Source: Symsagittifera roscoffensis (Eukaryota > Xenacoelomorpha > Acoela > Convolutidae). Taken from it: 64,000 nucleotides of DNA. Positions 1 through 11,040 of the stretch are shown here, in pieces; positions within the stretch are counted from its first letter, which is position 1; each line of letters opens with the position of its first letter. Where the stretch lies: positions 12,936,844-13,000,843 of the forward strand of contig NC_087067.1 of assembly GCF_963678635.1 (NCBI RefSeq), written 5' to 3'. The notes beneath the pieces were generated by a model. The model was not told where the DNA came from. It did no database searches and saw nothing but the letters and a program-made list of their open reading frames with translations. A program made the translations under genes and the position numbers.

Positions 1-27
1 GACAGAATCAGTTAAACTTTGGCTAAC

Positions 28-97
28 CCATTTGCGTGACTTTGAGGCTTCTGATGACGCCACAAGTTCCCAAATTCTCCTCTCCCTGATTCTCCAC
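28..97 (-). CDS. Receptor-type tyrosine phosphatase, exon of mid catalytic domain (most 3' exon seen)
   Basis: On the minus strand an acceptor ending in GAGCAG is followed by 23 codons (VENQGEENLG... ending SLKVTQMG) and a GTTAGC donor. The segment IRSLKVTQ resembles the strand that follows the YWP motif in tyrosine phosphatase domains, where families read (V/I)R(T/S)(F/L)x(V/L)T before the QFH/WPD region. The exon starts in phase 0, matching the end of exon 1724-1921, and leaves one base for the next exon beyond the window. An acceptor three bases earlier would add one Gln. The WPD loop and the HC(X)5R loop would lie past coordinate 1. Assignment rests on motif similarity and phase agreement. 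Confidence 0.6.
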
Positions 98-1723
98 CTG
101 CTCATCAACTAATATTTTACAACCTATTTCTCAGTTTTTGTAAATCAAAATAGACGATAAAATTGTTTTTGTCTTTATTTAGTATCATCTATGAAATCAA
201 ACAAACATGAAAAATAAGACAACCAATTGGTATAAAACCATTCCAGAAAGAAGAGTTTTGAAAGAAACGGTTTTTAAGCCTTTTGATTTTTCAGAATCTC
301 TAATTATTGTTCCGACCATTTGAAAATTGGAGAGGAATTTTGTATTCGGGTTTGTTTTAGTTTTATTTGTTCTGACCATTGAAAATGGGGAGTAACTTTG
401 TATTCTGGTGTTTTAGATTTTTTATTTTTTTTTCGTTTTCTGCCCAAAATTAGGTACCACAAATAATCATCGGACTTGGTTGACGGATATATCATATGAA
501 AGCCCTTTCAATCGTGATTCGAACGAAACTTTTAACATTTGAAACATTTTGATTTTTCGTCTAAATTCCAGCAATTAAAGCGAGCGGGCACGCTTATTTA
601 TGCTTAGTTTAGGCCGTTTATGATAGCTTATTTAAACTTAATTTTAATTTTACTCATGTGAATTAGTTTTTGGAGATTTTTAATGCCATTTTTGAGAAAA
701 TGCCTTTTTCTGCAAAAAAAATTTGAAAAAAAAATTTTGAATTTTTTTAATGATTTTTTTTGTTGTTTTTCTAGCCTTTTCGCTTCAAAAAATTTTGTTC
801 TGTTTGCCCAAATTACTATGACTGTCGAATATTCAGATTTTTGTATCACATTATGCAGAAACAGCTACATAAATTTGAAAAAAAAACACAAATAAATATT
901 GGAGAGAGTTGAGTTATATATCAATTTAAAGCTCATTTGGTAGTGATTCGAACGACCACGACCAAAAAATACATTAATTAAAAAAAATTCGTTGTATTTA
1001 TTTAAAACTATTGTCGCAACTTTCTGAACTACTTGCACAGTATCTGGTTATCCTTGTTAACATTTTGTGGTAGGACTGATTCAAATTGTGACCGATGGAT
1101 TCAAATTATGTCACTTTTTAAAAGGATTGGAAAGTTGTCTGAAAGTTCGAAACCTTCAAACTAATTTTATTCTCTCTGTAATTTCTATGATTTATATATT
1201 CACTTTTCACTACGCTCATTGACATTTTAAATTTAATGTAGTTTAGTGAAGAAAATCATAAATATCATCGTTAAACGACTTCTCCACAGGGGAGTGGACA
1301 AACACACGATCTTTTCAGTTTCTCACGGTGAACCGCTGTTGTGCCCCTGGTTAAGAATTACATGCTATTTCTTGGAATTATTTTGTTCTGAGTACTGTTG
1401 CTTCGCCCTCAAGCAACGAGCATGGATGGTGGTCGGCCTCGAACATCCAATCCTTAGTTGTAGAGGCGGGAACTTAATCACTTCACCACAGCATTGGTTC
1501 GAATGAACGACAAGCCGACATTAAAAGTTAAATTAAATGATATCATAACTAACTGAAAAAAAAAGATAGATTAAAAACTAAAAACTAAAAGGACAACTTA
1601 ACAGCTATTTTTTGAGGCACTCCCCCATCATTGGTTCAGAAACAAAACAAAATAGCAGATTGGTGAGCATTATAATCTGGTTTTTCAGATAGACGATGTC
1701 AAAATAAGACGAACTGAACTCAC
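98..1723. other. Phosphatase intron with repeat copy
   Basis: AT-rich intron. It contains one diverged copy of the TGTTCCGACC repeat (308-1063) and a 21-base duplicate of part of exon 1724-1921 at 1657-1677. A tRNA-like stretch around 1430-1500 (minus) was considered and not accepted. Nothing else is recognisable. Confidence 0.6.
308..1063 (+). repeat. TGTTCCGACC repeat family, copy 1
   Basis: The copy starts at TGTTCCGACCAT, then shows the family order: a poly-T block, a TTAGGTACCAC box near 450, a GTGATTCGAACGA box near 512 and an AAAGCGAGCG box near 578. It ends with a degenerate version of the family's 3' tail, ACTACTTGCACA..GGTTATCC. Other copies are at 4342-5085, 43278-43815, a 3' piece near 33018-33070, and a reverse copy ending at 47199. 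No coding capacity is seen; it is probably a non-autonomous element. Confidence 0.6.
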
Positions 1724-1921
1724 TTTGAAGTTTGGAGTGAGTTTTAGTGTGGTGTGGTGGCGGCGTTTGTCTGGCCAGTACCTGGCGCACTTTTCCATCA
1801 TCTTGCCCCCCTCCCTGTCACCTGGAGAAGGTTCTCGAAGATTGGTGAGCATTATAATCGTTCTGGACTTAGTCTGCCATACCATTGTCCAAAAGTCCAA
1901 AATGTATCCTTTCTTCGGACC
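1724..1921 (-). CDS. Receptor-type tyrosine phosphatase, exon with DFW and YWP motifs
   Basis: This 66-codon exon begins GPKKGYILDFWTMVWQ and contains TIIMLTNLRE and KCARYWPD. These are the standard early blocks of a classical PTP catalytic domain (family: QGPxxxTxxDFWxMVW, then IVMLTxxxExxxxKCxxYWP). The acceptor is TTGTAG before GGT and the donor GTGAGT, both canonical and phase 0. The preceding exon ends YIATQ, so the join recreates the conserved ATQGP block across a 3.2-kb intron. Unusual is the insert PSPGDREGGKMME between TNLRE and KCARYW, longer than in many family members. A 21-base piece of this exon (1839-1859) is repeated exactly in the next intron at 1657-1677. Function by family: dephosphorylates phosphotyrosine in the cytoplasm beneath the membrane. 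Confidence 0.9.
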
Positions 1922-2935
1922 CTACAACATTGGAATAATATAGTACCTTTTAAATGAGTGCGCATTTGGGCGCGCCCATCTGGATTAAGGAAGCAATGAC
2001 ACCTCTTTTCCATCTTCCACAAACATCAATTTCATTATAGCTAGCAGTTATACAAGGATCTGGATGATAGGTCAAAATTTATTGGCCGATAGGTCAACTT
2101 TATGTCAGTAGAAGTGTCAGTGAACTCGAGGTAACCAAAACAAAACGAATAAAGGATGTTTTTAATTCCAAATTTTCCGAAAATTTTTTAACGTAAGAGC
2201 TTTTATGATCAATATTCTTGCGATAAAATTAACCCAATAGTGGCAAAATAATTTAAGGTTCCAAAGGAGAGTAAAATTATTTTGCTCTGAAGTCTGATAA
2301 TACAATAAAATTGTCAATTAAAAGGTCAAAAAAAAGTCGAGAAACTGAAGGAGGCTACAAAATGACAGTTTTGACTGACTTCATTTATTTTCTGATTGTA
2401 AACAAAAATTCTAGTATCATATTGAAGGTCTTTAGAAATCCAGCAAATTTCATGAAAAACATCTTTTTGATAAAAACAACTCAATTTGAAAAATGAAACA
2501 TGGACAACAAGCAGTTGGAAAGAGTCAATGAACGCCAGGAAGCAACAAAATATTGTTTTCTTATGAAATAACTACAGATTTTAAATTTCAAAAAATATAA
2601 AAAGGTTTTAAAGAACTGTGGATTTCAAAAACAATTTAAGAACGACTATTTTGTTGATAAAAGTTTACCCACTTTGAGAAAACTGGATCAATCGATATTT
2701 TTTTTTGTTCCGCTGAGAAATCTGAAACATAAATTTAACTTTCGAATTTAGAAGTCTATCACATTTTTGGGAGCTTTTCAACTTTTCTACTCTAAGGTAG
2801 GTTTTGTTTTGCTTTAAATAAAAACAAAATGATCAGTGTTTTATATTAAAAAAAAACATATTTCAACCCGCAAAAAAAAATAATTTAAGCATAATTAAAT
2901 TTGAAATTTTTTACTGGAGAAAACAAACAAAATCA

Positions 2936-3590
2936 TCAAGATCTAAGTAGGTGTCTTCAGTGCGTTCATTGATTCTGAATCATACGTTAAGTTGAATATA
3001 ATCTCTGAAAAATCTATGTTTTAATTCAATTTTCCGAAAAAATTATACATGCTGTTCGAACCAATTTCTCTTTGGTCATTGAAAAACGTAAACTGTTTTC
3101 TTTTAAATGCTTCAACTTGAATTCAATTGGAAACAATAAATCAAGTCGCTTAAAAAGCTTCTGTTTTGGTGCGACTTGTTTCTCAATTTTTTGTTTTCCT
3201 CTTAACGAAAACAAAATGATCCGAGGCTTGTAAAAAACTAATGTAATTCCGTGAAAAATTGAATTTATGCGTAAAAAAATTTACAAAAATGAAAAAAAAG
3301 TTGGGAAAAAAAAACAAAAAAAAATCATCAAGATCTATGAAGGAGTCTTCTCTGCGTTTATTGATCCCTAATCTTTAGTTAGATTAAGTTTTATCTCTGA
3401 AAAGTGTATGTTTTAACAAAATTTCCAAATAAAATTAATCATGGTGTTCGAACTAATTTCAATTTGGTCATTGGAATGCGTAAATTGTTTTCCTTTAAGC
3501 ACATCAACTTGAATTCAAATGAAAAGAATAAGTCAATTGGTTTTAAAAAAATTTTGTTTTTGTGCGTGTTGTCTTTCAATCTTTTCGTGA
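2936..3590. repeat. Diverged tandem duplication, unit about 400 bp
   Basis: Two successive blocks share the same order of words: AAGATCTA..GAGTCTTC..GCGTT.ATTGAT, then TGTTCGAAC.AATTTC, TTTGGTCATTG and TCAACTTGAATTCAA. They start near 2936 and 3330. The copies are heavily diverged, so the duplication is old. It is non-coding. Confidence 0.6.
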
Positions 3591-4341
3591 AAAAACATGA
3601 TAGTGAACTAACTAGTTGGGAGAAAATAGTTGGAGAAAAAAATAAACAATTAAACCTATAAAAAATACTGAAGTTCGTTCATTGACACTTAAAAACTAGA
3701 AATAAATGATTGAGGACAGAAAAAGAAGAAAGACGAATTCTTAATGCAAAAGCTTATTTTTTAGCTGATTATTATGCCCAAGACCTAAATTTTTCAAATA
3801 AGCCAGCAAATTTTTCTCAAAATTTGCAGTGCTCGTTTCAAATATTGCTCTCTCTCTCTCTCCAATTTTGTTTTCAGCTTAAGACCAAAGTAATGGCAGA
3901 CTGTTGACACTGATAGGTACTCTTCAGTCAAAATGTGATAATTTTAGGTCAACTATGTTTTGACACGTGCTATGAAATGTGTACAAAAAAGATTTAACTA
4001 AAAAGGGGTTTGAAAAAATTGTTTTTCAAAGGTGCATCAAACTAAATTTTTGAGTTTTTTCAAATCACTATCAAACAAAACCTATTTTGCGCAATTTTTC
4101 TATGTCGCAGGCACGTTTTTGAAAAAAAACCAAAACATCGTTTTTGGACACTTTTCGGAAAGTTTGGACAAAATTTTTGCGTTTTTCGGCTTGCACTCCT
4201 CCCTCTGTCATAAAATTGTGCCTTTGGGTCAGCTAAAATCGAATCTAACCTAAGCATGCCTTGCAAGGTTCTTACATCACCCTTTTTTATTAATGTTTTT
4301 GACCTTAGTTGTTCAATTTATTGCTTTTTCAGATTCGCTTT

Positions 4342-5085
4342 TGTTCTGACCACTGAAAGAGGAGTAACTTTGAAAAGGAATTATTCTAAAATTGTGTTTT
4401 AGTTTTTTTAAATTTTTTGAAAACTTTTTTGTTTCCCACGCAAAATCAGGCACCACGGCTAACAATCGGAATGGATCGAGTGATGTATCATATTGAAACC
4501 CTTTTAGCAGTGATTAGAAATACTCTATCAGTCCCATTGTTGAGAAAAACTGGTTTAAAGTTTTTGAGTTAGAGTCCAATGCGAGTAAAGCGATCGAAAA
4601 ACATTAGTTATATATAAAAATTAGCAGTTTAGTCAAAAAAACTTGATTTTCTAAAAAGAAAATCATTTTGGAAGCTTCATTTCAGAAATTATTTAAAATT
4701 TTTAGGGCACAAAATTGAAAAAAAATCACTACGAGGTTAAATTGTGCATTTCGTGAGTTGTAAACGGATTCCGCAACAAGAACGCTCCCTTTGTTTTTCT
4801 TTTGTTCTTTCATTTTCTTTGATCGTTCTGTCAAAATCTTAACATACGTGTCTCTGGAACACAGGACATACAGACTCAAAAGTGTGCGCCTATCCAGTGC
4901 ACAGTTTGGCCTCTTAATGATTAAAAAAATTTCCTATTTATTTTTTGAAGACAATTGTAGCCGTTTATGCTTATTTTGTATAACTTTAGTTCACATGATA
5001 CCCAAGAAAAGACACTAATTTGAAAAAAAAATTAAAAAGGGTCGGAACATTCTGTCTGTGCTACTTGCAAAGCATACCCTGCTTA
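4342..5085 (+). repeat. TGTTCCGACC repeat family, copy 2
   Basis: The copy begins TGTTCTGACCACTG, carries the family boxes and the CGGATTCCGCA word near 4766, and closes with GTCGGAACATTCTG followed by the CTACTTGCA tail at about 5060. It lies directly beside a phosphatase exon and is in antisense orientation to that gene. Confidence 0.6.
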
Positions 5086-5129
5086 CTATTTGTTTTTTAT
5101 TTAAGTTAAATAGTTTTTTGATTGCGTAC

Positions 5130-5333
5130 TTGGGTGGCAATATATTCTTTTTCGTCATTCTCGCCCGGGATCCAGCTGGCGTTAATGTACGTGGGCGGCT
5201 CTTTGTCACGTGGAAGGGGTCCAGCACAGTCCTCGTCAAGCATGAATTGACTATGATCGTATGAGACCACATTAGACCACCTGTTGCGAGTTGAATTCTC
5301 GGGATGCTCTGCGATATCTTTTGTCGCTCCAGG
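5130..5333 (-). CDS. Receptor-type tyrosine phosphatase, first exon of the catalytic domain core
   Basis: This is a 68-codon exon, phase 0 at both ends, with acceptor TTTTGCAG and donor GTACGC. It reads NSTRNRWSNVVSYDHSQF, then TYINASWIPG and ends YIATQ. These match the PTP blocks NRYxNxxPYDxSRV, YINASxIxG and YIAxQGP, so the identification is firm. Trp replaces the usual Tyr in NRY, and Ser replaces the usual Pro in PYD. An ATG upstream in the same frame would give a signal-peptide-like start, but the pyrimidine-rich tract ending in TTTTGCAG argues for an acceptor instead. The next exon in the gene is 1724-1921; the previous is 22768-22888, with a 17.4-kb intron containing the large retrotransposon. 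Confidence 0.92.
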
Positions 5334-5699
5334 CTGCAAAACATAATTGAACAACAAACACACTACCAAAAACGAACTACCAACGGGCTGTGCTCTGTAA
5401 CCCAACTGGGCTCGTTAACTATCCCCTCACTGTTTCTGTTGCTTCATGTTTGAATTCTCGTTACTTGCATATTTACCATTAACAATGAGAAATAAATTCT
5501 TTCTTTCTTCTTTCGAAAACCAATCAACTTTCAAAAAGTTTGTTTCTTTCTTATCCGTTTTTGAGAATGGTCAAAACACAAAATGGAACAAAATAATAAA
5601 TCATAGCTGTATCCAGAAATCTGGAAGTTATCTGATGGCAAAAAAAGGAACTGAATGAAATATAGTTTTTTAGCTACCAATAACTATCGAAAAGAATAA
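5334..5699. other. Intron segment between phosphatase exon and retrotransposon
   Basis: Plain AT-rich intron up to the target-site copy ATAA at 5696-5699. No gene or repeat recognised. Confidence 0.5.
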
Positions 5700-6109
5700 T
5701 GGAACCTGATCTAAACTATATTTTATAATTGGAGAAATTGGATATTTTACCACGGTAAAATATTTAATATTAACCAATCATAATCCATCTAATTAACAAC
5801 CCACTTATTTGTAAGTGCTGAAATTACTTGTAATTTCAGCACCAGAGAGATTTGAATTTAACTTAGAAATTAGTTGCCTCTCCAAGAAAACTTCAGCAGC
5901 CGCAATAAACCAGTATACCCTAGATCTATTGAGCCTAGCAGAGACTAGTTAAACACCCTGAGACTAGTAAGTATAAGAGTAAGATTAGGATCGGTATTAG
6001 ACTAAGAAGTTGCACGAATCTATCCGGCCGAAAATAAAATAGCGTGACGAGCAGACGGTGTACCTTATCCGAAATTACTCTACGAGTTAACCACTTCGAT
6101 TATAACTCA
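5700..6109 (+). repeat. 5' LTR of the 16.6-kb element
   Basis: The LTR starts TGGAACCTGATC and ends CTCA. It includes a TATATTTTATAA promoter-like word near 5717, an AATAAA at 5904-5909 and a perfect 13-bp hairpin at 5815-5842. It is directly followed by a TGG-starting primer-binding-like sequence. Confidence 0.95.
5815..5842 (+). promoter_or_regulatory. Perfect 13-bp hairpin in the LTR
   Basis: GTGCTGAAATTAC is followed after TT by its exact reverse complement. It is present unchanged in the 3' LTR (21988-22015). In the LTR at 25936-25963 a single A-to-G change still allows a G-U pair. Its role is unknown; it may act as an RNA stem in the LTR transcript or as a dyad protein-binding site. 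Confidence 0.75.
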
Positions 6110-6111
6110 TC

Positions 6112-6126
6112 TGGTGCGACCATAAG
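6112..6126 (+). promoter_or_regulatory. Primer binding site
   Basis: TGGTGCGACC starts two bases after the 5' LTR ends. Its complement ends in ACCA, as required to pair with a tRNA 3' end. I cannot name the tRNA. Confidence 0.7.
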
Positions 6127-7345
6127 TCTCGAATAAGACCTTAATAGCTTAGAAATAACCAAAAATAGATTAGAAATTAGACAAAACATTTTCAAAATGT
6201 TATACGATAAAAATTTAATTGAAATGTCTCTCCGACTCAATAGATCAGAGCCCATATTTCGAACGATAATAGAACTACCCGAAATTGGAAGAAGACCTCG
6301 GACAAGAGATGACATACGACAAAGTAGAAACTTACCATTTAGTTTTATGATTGTAAGGCAAAAGCCAACACAAACTTTTGTATTTAGAATCTTATTAGCA
6401 ATGAATTTAGATTTTCATTTGCAAACATAAAATTTTGAAGTAAACCTTCATGATCAATTCAGGCGCTAACAAAACTATTAATGTACAATAACGATTGATA
6501 AAAAGATCTCAGATCGTTTTCTTAATTTCTGCAGTACTATATAAAACATATTTGAAAAATATTTATTAAAAATAAAAATAAAAATTAGTAGCATGACAAT
6601 AAATTGTTAGTAATCATAAATCATCCTGTTGTTCCAGCTTCATCATCTAAACATAACAGCATTCATAAGCTCACTAATATCATTGAAGAACTAAATCTTT
6701 TCATTCAATAAATTTAAATCATTTCAAACTTAAATTCACTTAATTTTTAAAATCAGATCATCAAGGCTTATCCTCGGATCTTAATAAATTTTCTATCTCA
6801 CTAAATTTAAAACCTGATCATCAAGGCCTATCCTTGGATCAAAAGAACAATTTTGTTCTCCCCCACCCACTTAGCAAGTGTCTAACGACCTCAAACGTCG
6901 ATTCACTATCCAACCCTTTCAAAAGACCCAGGACTAATAGAAATTTTTCAATAAAACTACCCATTCAAATGAAGATAAACAGTGAAGAACTTCGGTTATT
7001 CATCCTTCACTTGAACCCTCCTCTTACCAGACCCAGGATAGATCTTCGACTTAGTAAGTTTAAAATAGTATCTAACGAACTACTTGCGTTCTAATTATAC
7101 CTGAACCTTGTGGATCGATTTACTATTCTCCAACCCTTGAACACAATCACTACCCCTAAGTAAGATTAAGTAAGTTAACACCGTAGCTTAGACTAGCCAC
7201 GAGAAAGTAAAAAATCATTCTCCGGAGTCGATATACTTTTCTCTCCAACTCTGAACAAAAAGACCCACGTTAAGCTAACCAAAAAATCGTAAGGACTAAC
7301 AGTCTAAGGAAATAGAAATAACTAACAACTTCTTGCATCCCTCAT
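6127..7345 (+). other. Long untranslated leader of the retrotransposon
   Basis: About 1.2 kb lies between the primer site and the first plausible ORF. It holds two near-identical stem-loop words, GATCATCAAGGC(T/C)TATCC, at about 6756 and 6815, each able to fold ATCAAGG against CC(T)TGGAT. It also holds repeated CCCAGGA and CTTAGTAAGT words near 6928-7050. Such repeats could be packaging or dimer signals, but this is inference. Confidence 0.5.
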
Positions 7346-7355
7346 CCTAAACCTT

Positions 7356-7712
7356 ATGTCATTCAAAAATTTAGGAAATAAACAAACAATCGTTTTACAC
7401 AACTGTGAAATAGATAACAAAAAATTCGATCTTGTAATCACACCTCATACTCAAACAGTTGGATACATTAGAACAAAACGACAAACAAAAAAAAGAAAAA
7501 TTATAAACAAACAAAGACAAATCACACGAAAAATATATTCAAAAAATAGAAACGCATTTTCTGAATCAGAAGCCAGTAGTTTAGATGAACTCTACAAATT
7601 AAACGAAACAATTGATAAAAATTGTCCCATCCACGATCAATTATATTTTTCCGACTCAGGAACAACTTCAAATTCATCAAAAAGAGGAAAAAGAAGAACA
7701 AAAAAGCAATAG
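7356..7712 (+). CDS. Small basic protein at the start of the element
   Basis: A 118-codon ATG ORF (MSFKNLGNKQ...) upstream of gag. The middle is strongly basic (KRQTKKRKIINKQRQITRKI) and the C-terminus is again basic (KRGKRRTKKQ), with an acidic/serine patch between. No family is recognised. Charge suggests nucleic-acid binding or nuclear entry. It lies 85 bp before the gag ATG at 7798 and is one of the few undamaged ORFs of the element. It could instead be the N-terminal part of gag split by mutation. Confidence 0.5.
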   Translation: MSFKNLGNKQTIVLHNCEIDNKKFDLVITPHTQTVGYIRTKRQTKKRKIINKQRQITRKIYSKNRNAFSESEASSLDELYKLNETIDKNCPIHDQLYFSDSGTTSNSSKRGKRRTKKQ

Positions 7713-7797
7713 AAACACAAACCAGTACACTTGTATAGTTGGAATCAACCAATTAGACACATCGATAGCTATATATTAACAGTCATCAAACGAAAAA

Positions 7798-9240
7798 ATG
7801 AGCCACACTCAAAGTGACGATAGTCCAGATGACGAAGCAGTTTTATCCCTTTCTTATAGATTCACCCGATGATAGAGGTCAACATGATTTTTGCAAGAAC
7901 TTACTCGCAAATTTGTTTGAACCCAGAATGAGTCCATGCAAAGCAGAATTCCCAGATGTGAAAATCAAAAGACAAACTATTGAACATTGTTTGAAAGACA
8001 CATGAAATCTAACACAACAATATGGAATCTACACCATAGAATTCAGCACACCCAATACAGCCCATCGCAAATATGTAATTCAAAGAGACGACATTGATTT
8101 AGAATTTTCAAAAGTATTCCTAGAATATATCAAAAGCATACAATATCATAATTCACAAAGAGCAAACTCCATAGTCACTAACAAAGTCTTTGCAATAATA
8201 TAAACTATAATCTAATGATGACCATAACACCTCAATTAAGAAAAATAGCAATAAAAAAGAGAGCATCTCATCCTTCTTCAATTCGAGAACCAGATTTAGA
8301 TTTTCGAAAATTAGTAGATAAACTAAAACAAGCAGAAATCACAATGAAACTCAAAGAAACAGAAAATCTAAAACTACAATATGTTAATCGAATCGAAACA
8401 AACACTACACATATAAATAACATACAGGAATCAGATACAGACTTAATTGAAAAAATCACTGAAATACTGAATATCTATGAAAAACATCCAAATTTTAAAG
8501 GCAAACCATCTTTCAAAAAATGGTGTAATTATTGCCGACGATACGGACACAGCATCTCCGAATGAAGACAAAGACAACAAGACAATCAGAATAAACCTCA
8601 AAAGCATAAAGAACCAAGTAAATTGTTCTATCAATACATGAAAAAAGATCAAAGCCTACCGAACAAAAATTTATATTGTAATAACCGTTCAGGAAAACCA
8701 CTTCCGAACGACACCAATTACACAAGGAATCAATCACCATATAACTCAAGTCACCACATAGGAATAATAACCGTTACCCTGACTCTAGACATCGATACAG
8801 AAGTAGTACACCAAAACATCAAAGACACAGTAATCAAGTGCAAACAAATGAAGTAACAACTTCAGACCCTCCAGGTATTGATGACGCAGAAAATCACGAA
8901 ATACAACTAAATCATATACATTGTGAATCATCAGATACAGAGAGCGATACAGAAAATACTATCTCAGTAAATATGATAACAGTCGAAAACGACTATGAGC
9001 CTATGAACAACCTTTTACATCACATATATATGAAAATCAATTGGAACTCCTTCACAATTACTATATTGAACCCACCGATACTACACAAACTACACAAGAA
9101 GTAAACGAAATAAACACGGTAATTAAACCCGATGAAAAAGGTAAAACACAATGCTCAAACACCAATCATATTTATCAAAATATACAGAAAGAACAACCCA
9201 GAGAAAAAATTAAAAAATTTAGACAATACCATTTCTCTTA
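7798..9240 (+). pseudogene. gag-like region, disrupted
   Basis: Gag builds the particle and binds genomic RNA. ATG at 7798 opens MSHTQSDDSPDDEAV, and the reading then moves between frames (pieces at 7814-8005, 8215-8565, 8623-8856, 8838-9104 and 9041-9241). A nucleocapsid zinc knuckle is visible at about 8521-8565 as CNYCRRYGHSISE, i.e. C-x2-C-x4-H-x4-C. The fourth ligand codon, normally TGC or TGT, is TGA here (8563-8565), so a stop replaces the last Cys. Downstream lies an acidic, Thr/Asn-rich linker to protease. At least four stops or frameshifts make the copy non-functional. Confidence 0.75.
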
Positions 9241-9600
9241 GAAAGTCCAAGAAACAAAGAATTTCAACCACCAGATCTTGAAATTGATTTTTTAGTTGAT
9301 TCAGGAGCACAATCAAATATAATTAATATTCCCACATGGAATGAAATCAAAACATTACATCCAAAATTAAGGCCTCTTGAAACCTCCAGTAAACTAGCAA
9401 CAGCACAAGGATCAACATTAGTAAATTATGGAAAAATCCAATTATTCCTTCTCCCCACGAGAACAATGGAGCAAAACAAAATTTTAAAATTTTAAATTTA
9501 TAACCAACAACGGAAACACCTGAAACCACTATCAGGAAATATATATAATTCTTCAATAAAACAAGTTCACCAGTATGATAAAAGTCAAAATAAACAAAAA
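9241..9600 (+). pseudogene. Retroviral-type aspartic protease domain
   Basis: The frame around 9280-9330 reads EIDFLVDSGAQSNIINIPTW. The catalytic Asp-Ser-Gly triad is at 9298-9306 and is preceded by the hydrophobic strand typical of retropepsins. The protein would cleave the Gag-Pol polyprotein. The frame runs into a stop at about 9495, before a clear second hydrophobic-Gly block, so the domain is truncated or frameshifted. Confidence 0.75.
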
Positions 9601-10069
9601 CTTTTTATGTCAGACTTTGAATTTAAACCTATTCATAAATTTTTCAAAATCACGATCTCATCTATTAAATATTTGAAAAACACTAGTTCCGACATCATTT
9701 CGTTACACGTGTATAACAATACACCATATCAAGTAACATTACCCTTAGGACTTTTAGGATATTGTGAAACAAGCGCTACAATCTCACCCATACATGAAGT
9801 AGCCTAACGCGTTAATAATATACTCCAATTATTAGATATTTGTCAATCCACAATTCTTGACGAAGAATTGTCCATAAATAACATAGTAAGTAATGAAAAG
9901 ATAAACACAGATTACTTCACAAAAACACCATATTTTAAACCAACATTCAATATAACAAATTACACAAAAAAACAACAAAAATTTTTAACAGTGTTTAATT
10001 TTGAACATCACAAACTACACAAATCGAATTTGATAAATTAGCAAAGCAACTGTTAAAATATTCAACAGT
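9601..10069 (+). pseudogene. Protease-RT connector of pol, degraded
   Basis: A reading frame beginning at 9607 (MSDFEFKPIH) contains NTPYQVTLPLGLLGYCE, reminiscent of the segment before RT in gypsy Pol. It is then broken by stops near 9805 and 10040. This stretch supports continuity of pol but defines no domain by itself. Confidence 0.45.
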
Positions 10070-11040
10070 TTACGCAACATCAAAATTTGACGTTGGAAAA
10101 ATCAGTTCATCACTACATCTCCCGTTAAAACCCGACGCAGTTTTCAAAAAACAAAGAGCCAGAAAGTACCAATTCACTTACACGACAAAGTAAATAGAAT
10201 ACTTGACATCTTAGAACAATACAAAATTGATTCACCAGTAAATAAGGAAGAACAACCAAAAGGTAACACTTTTATCAACCCTGTTATCATTCTAGCAAAA
10301 GGCGAATAACTAAAAATAGTTTTAGACGCTAGATATCTCAATTCACTAATTGATGAATCAAAATGCAATTGGCCTATTGAACCAATACAAGTTATCTTAA
10401 CAAAAATAAATGGAAAATACTTTACAACCGCAGATATGAATAGTGCATATAATCAAATGCCACTAGATGAATAATTACGACGTTTAACACAATTTGTTAT
10501 TGGAAAACAACAATATGAAATTAACCGCTTGTTCTATGGAATATCCATAGGACCAGCAGCTTTTTCAGCTTTTATGAGTAAAATTTTTAGACCACTTATA
10601 CTCAAGAAAAACGCAATCACCTATTTAGACGATGTTTTTATGCAATCACAAACTAAACAAGAAATGTTTACAGCTTTAGAACACTATCATAAAATACTTC
10701 AGAACAAAAATCTGAAGGCCGCTCCCGATAAATCACACTTCTTTCTAACACGAATTTAACTTTTAGGACATAATATTGAACGAAACACTATCAGCCCATT
10801 GAAATCACTCATTGATGCTATTCAAAAACTTCAGCCACCAACAAACAAAAAGAAAATCCAAGAATTCCTTGGAATGTTGAATTTCTTAAGCCAATACGTT
10901 TATAAACTGCAATTATACTTAAGACCCTTCTATAATATCCTCAGACAACAAAATAACTTTGAATGGACCAGTGAAAATCATACACGATTTGAAGAAATTG
11001 AAAAACTTTTAACTGAACAAATTTCAAACACAATTCCAGA
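10070..11040 (+). pseudogene. Reverse transcriptase domain
   Basis: RT blocks appear in order: INPVIILAKGE and IVLDARYLNSLI at about 10270-10345, FTTADMNSAYNQMPL near 10425-10470, RLFYGISIGPAAFSAFM near 10530-10575, and the catalytic YLDD at 10622-10633. Then follow the thumb-side HNIERNTISPLK and EFLGMLNFLSQYV. The order and spacing are those of Ty3/gypsy. In-frame TAA stops occur after KGE, after PLDE and after LTRI, and one frameshift lies near 10160. The stops replace positions where Gln or Glu is usual, consistent with C-to-T or G-to-T decay. The enzyme would copy element RNA to DNA. Confidence 0.85.

Larger units (their letters stand above)
1922..5129. other. Phosphatase intron, 3.2 kb
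   Basis: AT-rich intron with a local tandem duplication (2936-3590), a CT-dinucleotide tract near 3849-3863 and a TGTTCYGACC repeat copy (4342-5085) that ends about 45 bp from the donor of exon 5130-5333. No exon-like island was found. Confidence 0.6.

Noticed and set aside
1430-1500. tRNA-like gene or tRNA-derived SINE on the minus strand
   Set aside because: GTTCGAGGC fits a B box and TGGTGAAGTG is close to an A box, but the acceptor, anticodon and T stems do not fold convincingly.
5106-5405. Separate secreted protein starting MGYRAQPVGSSFLVVCLLF
   Set aside because: The hydrophobic start is translated intron; a good acceptor (TTTTGCAG) and the phosphatase phase chain place the exon start at 5333.
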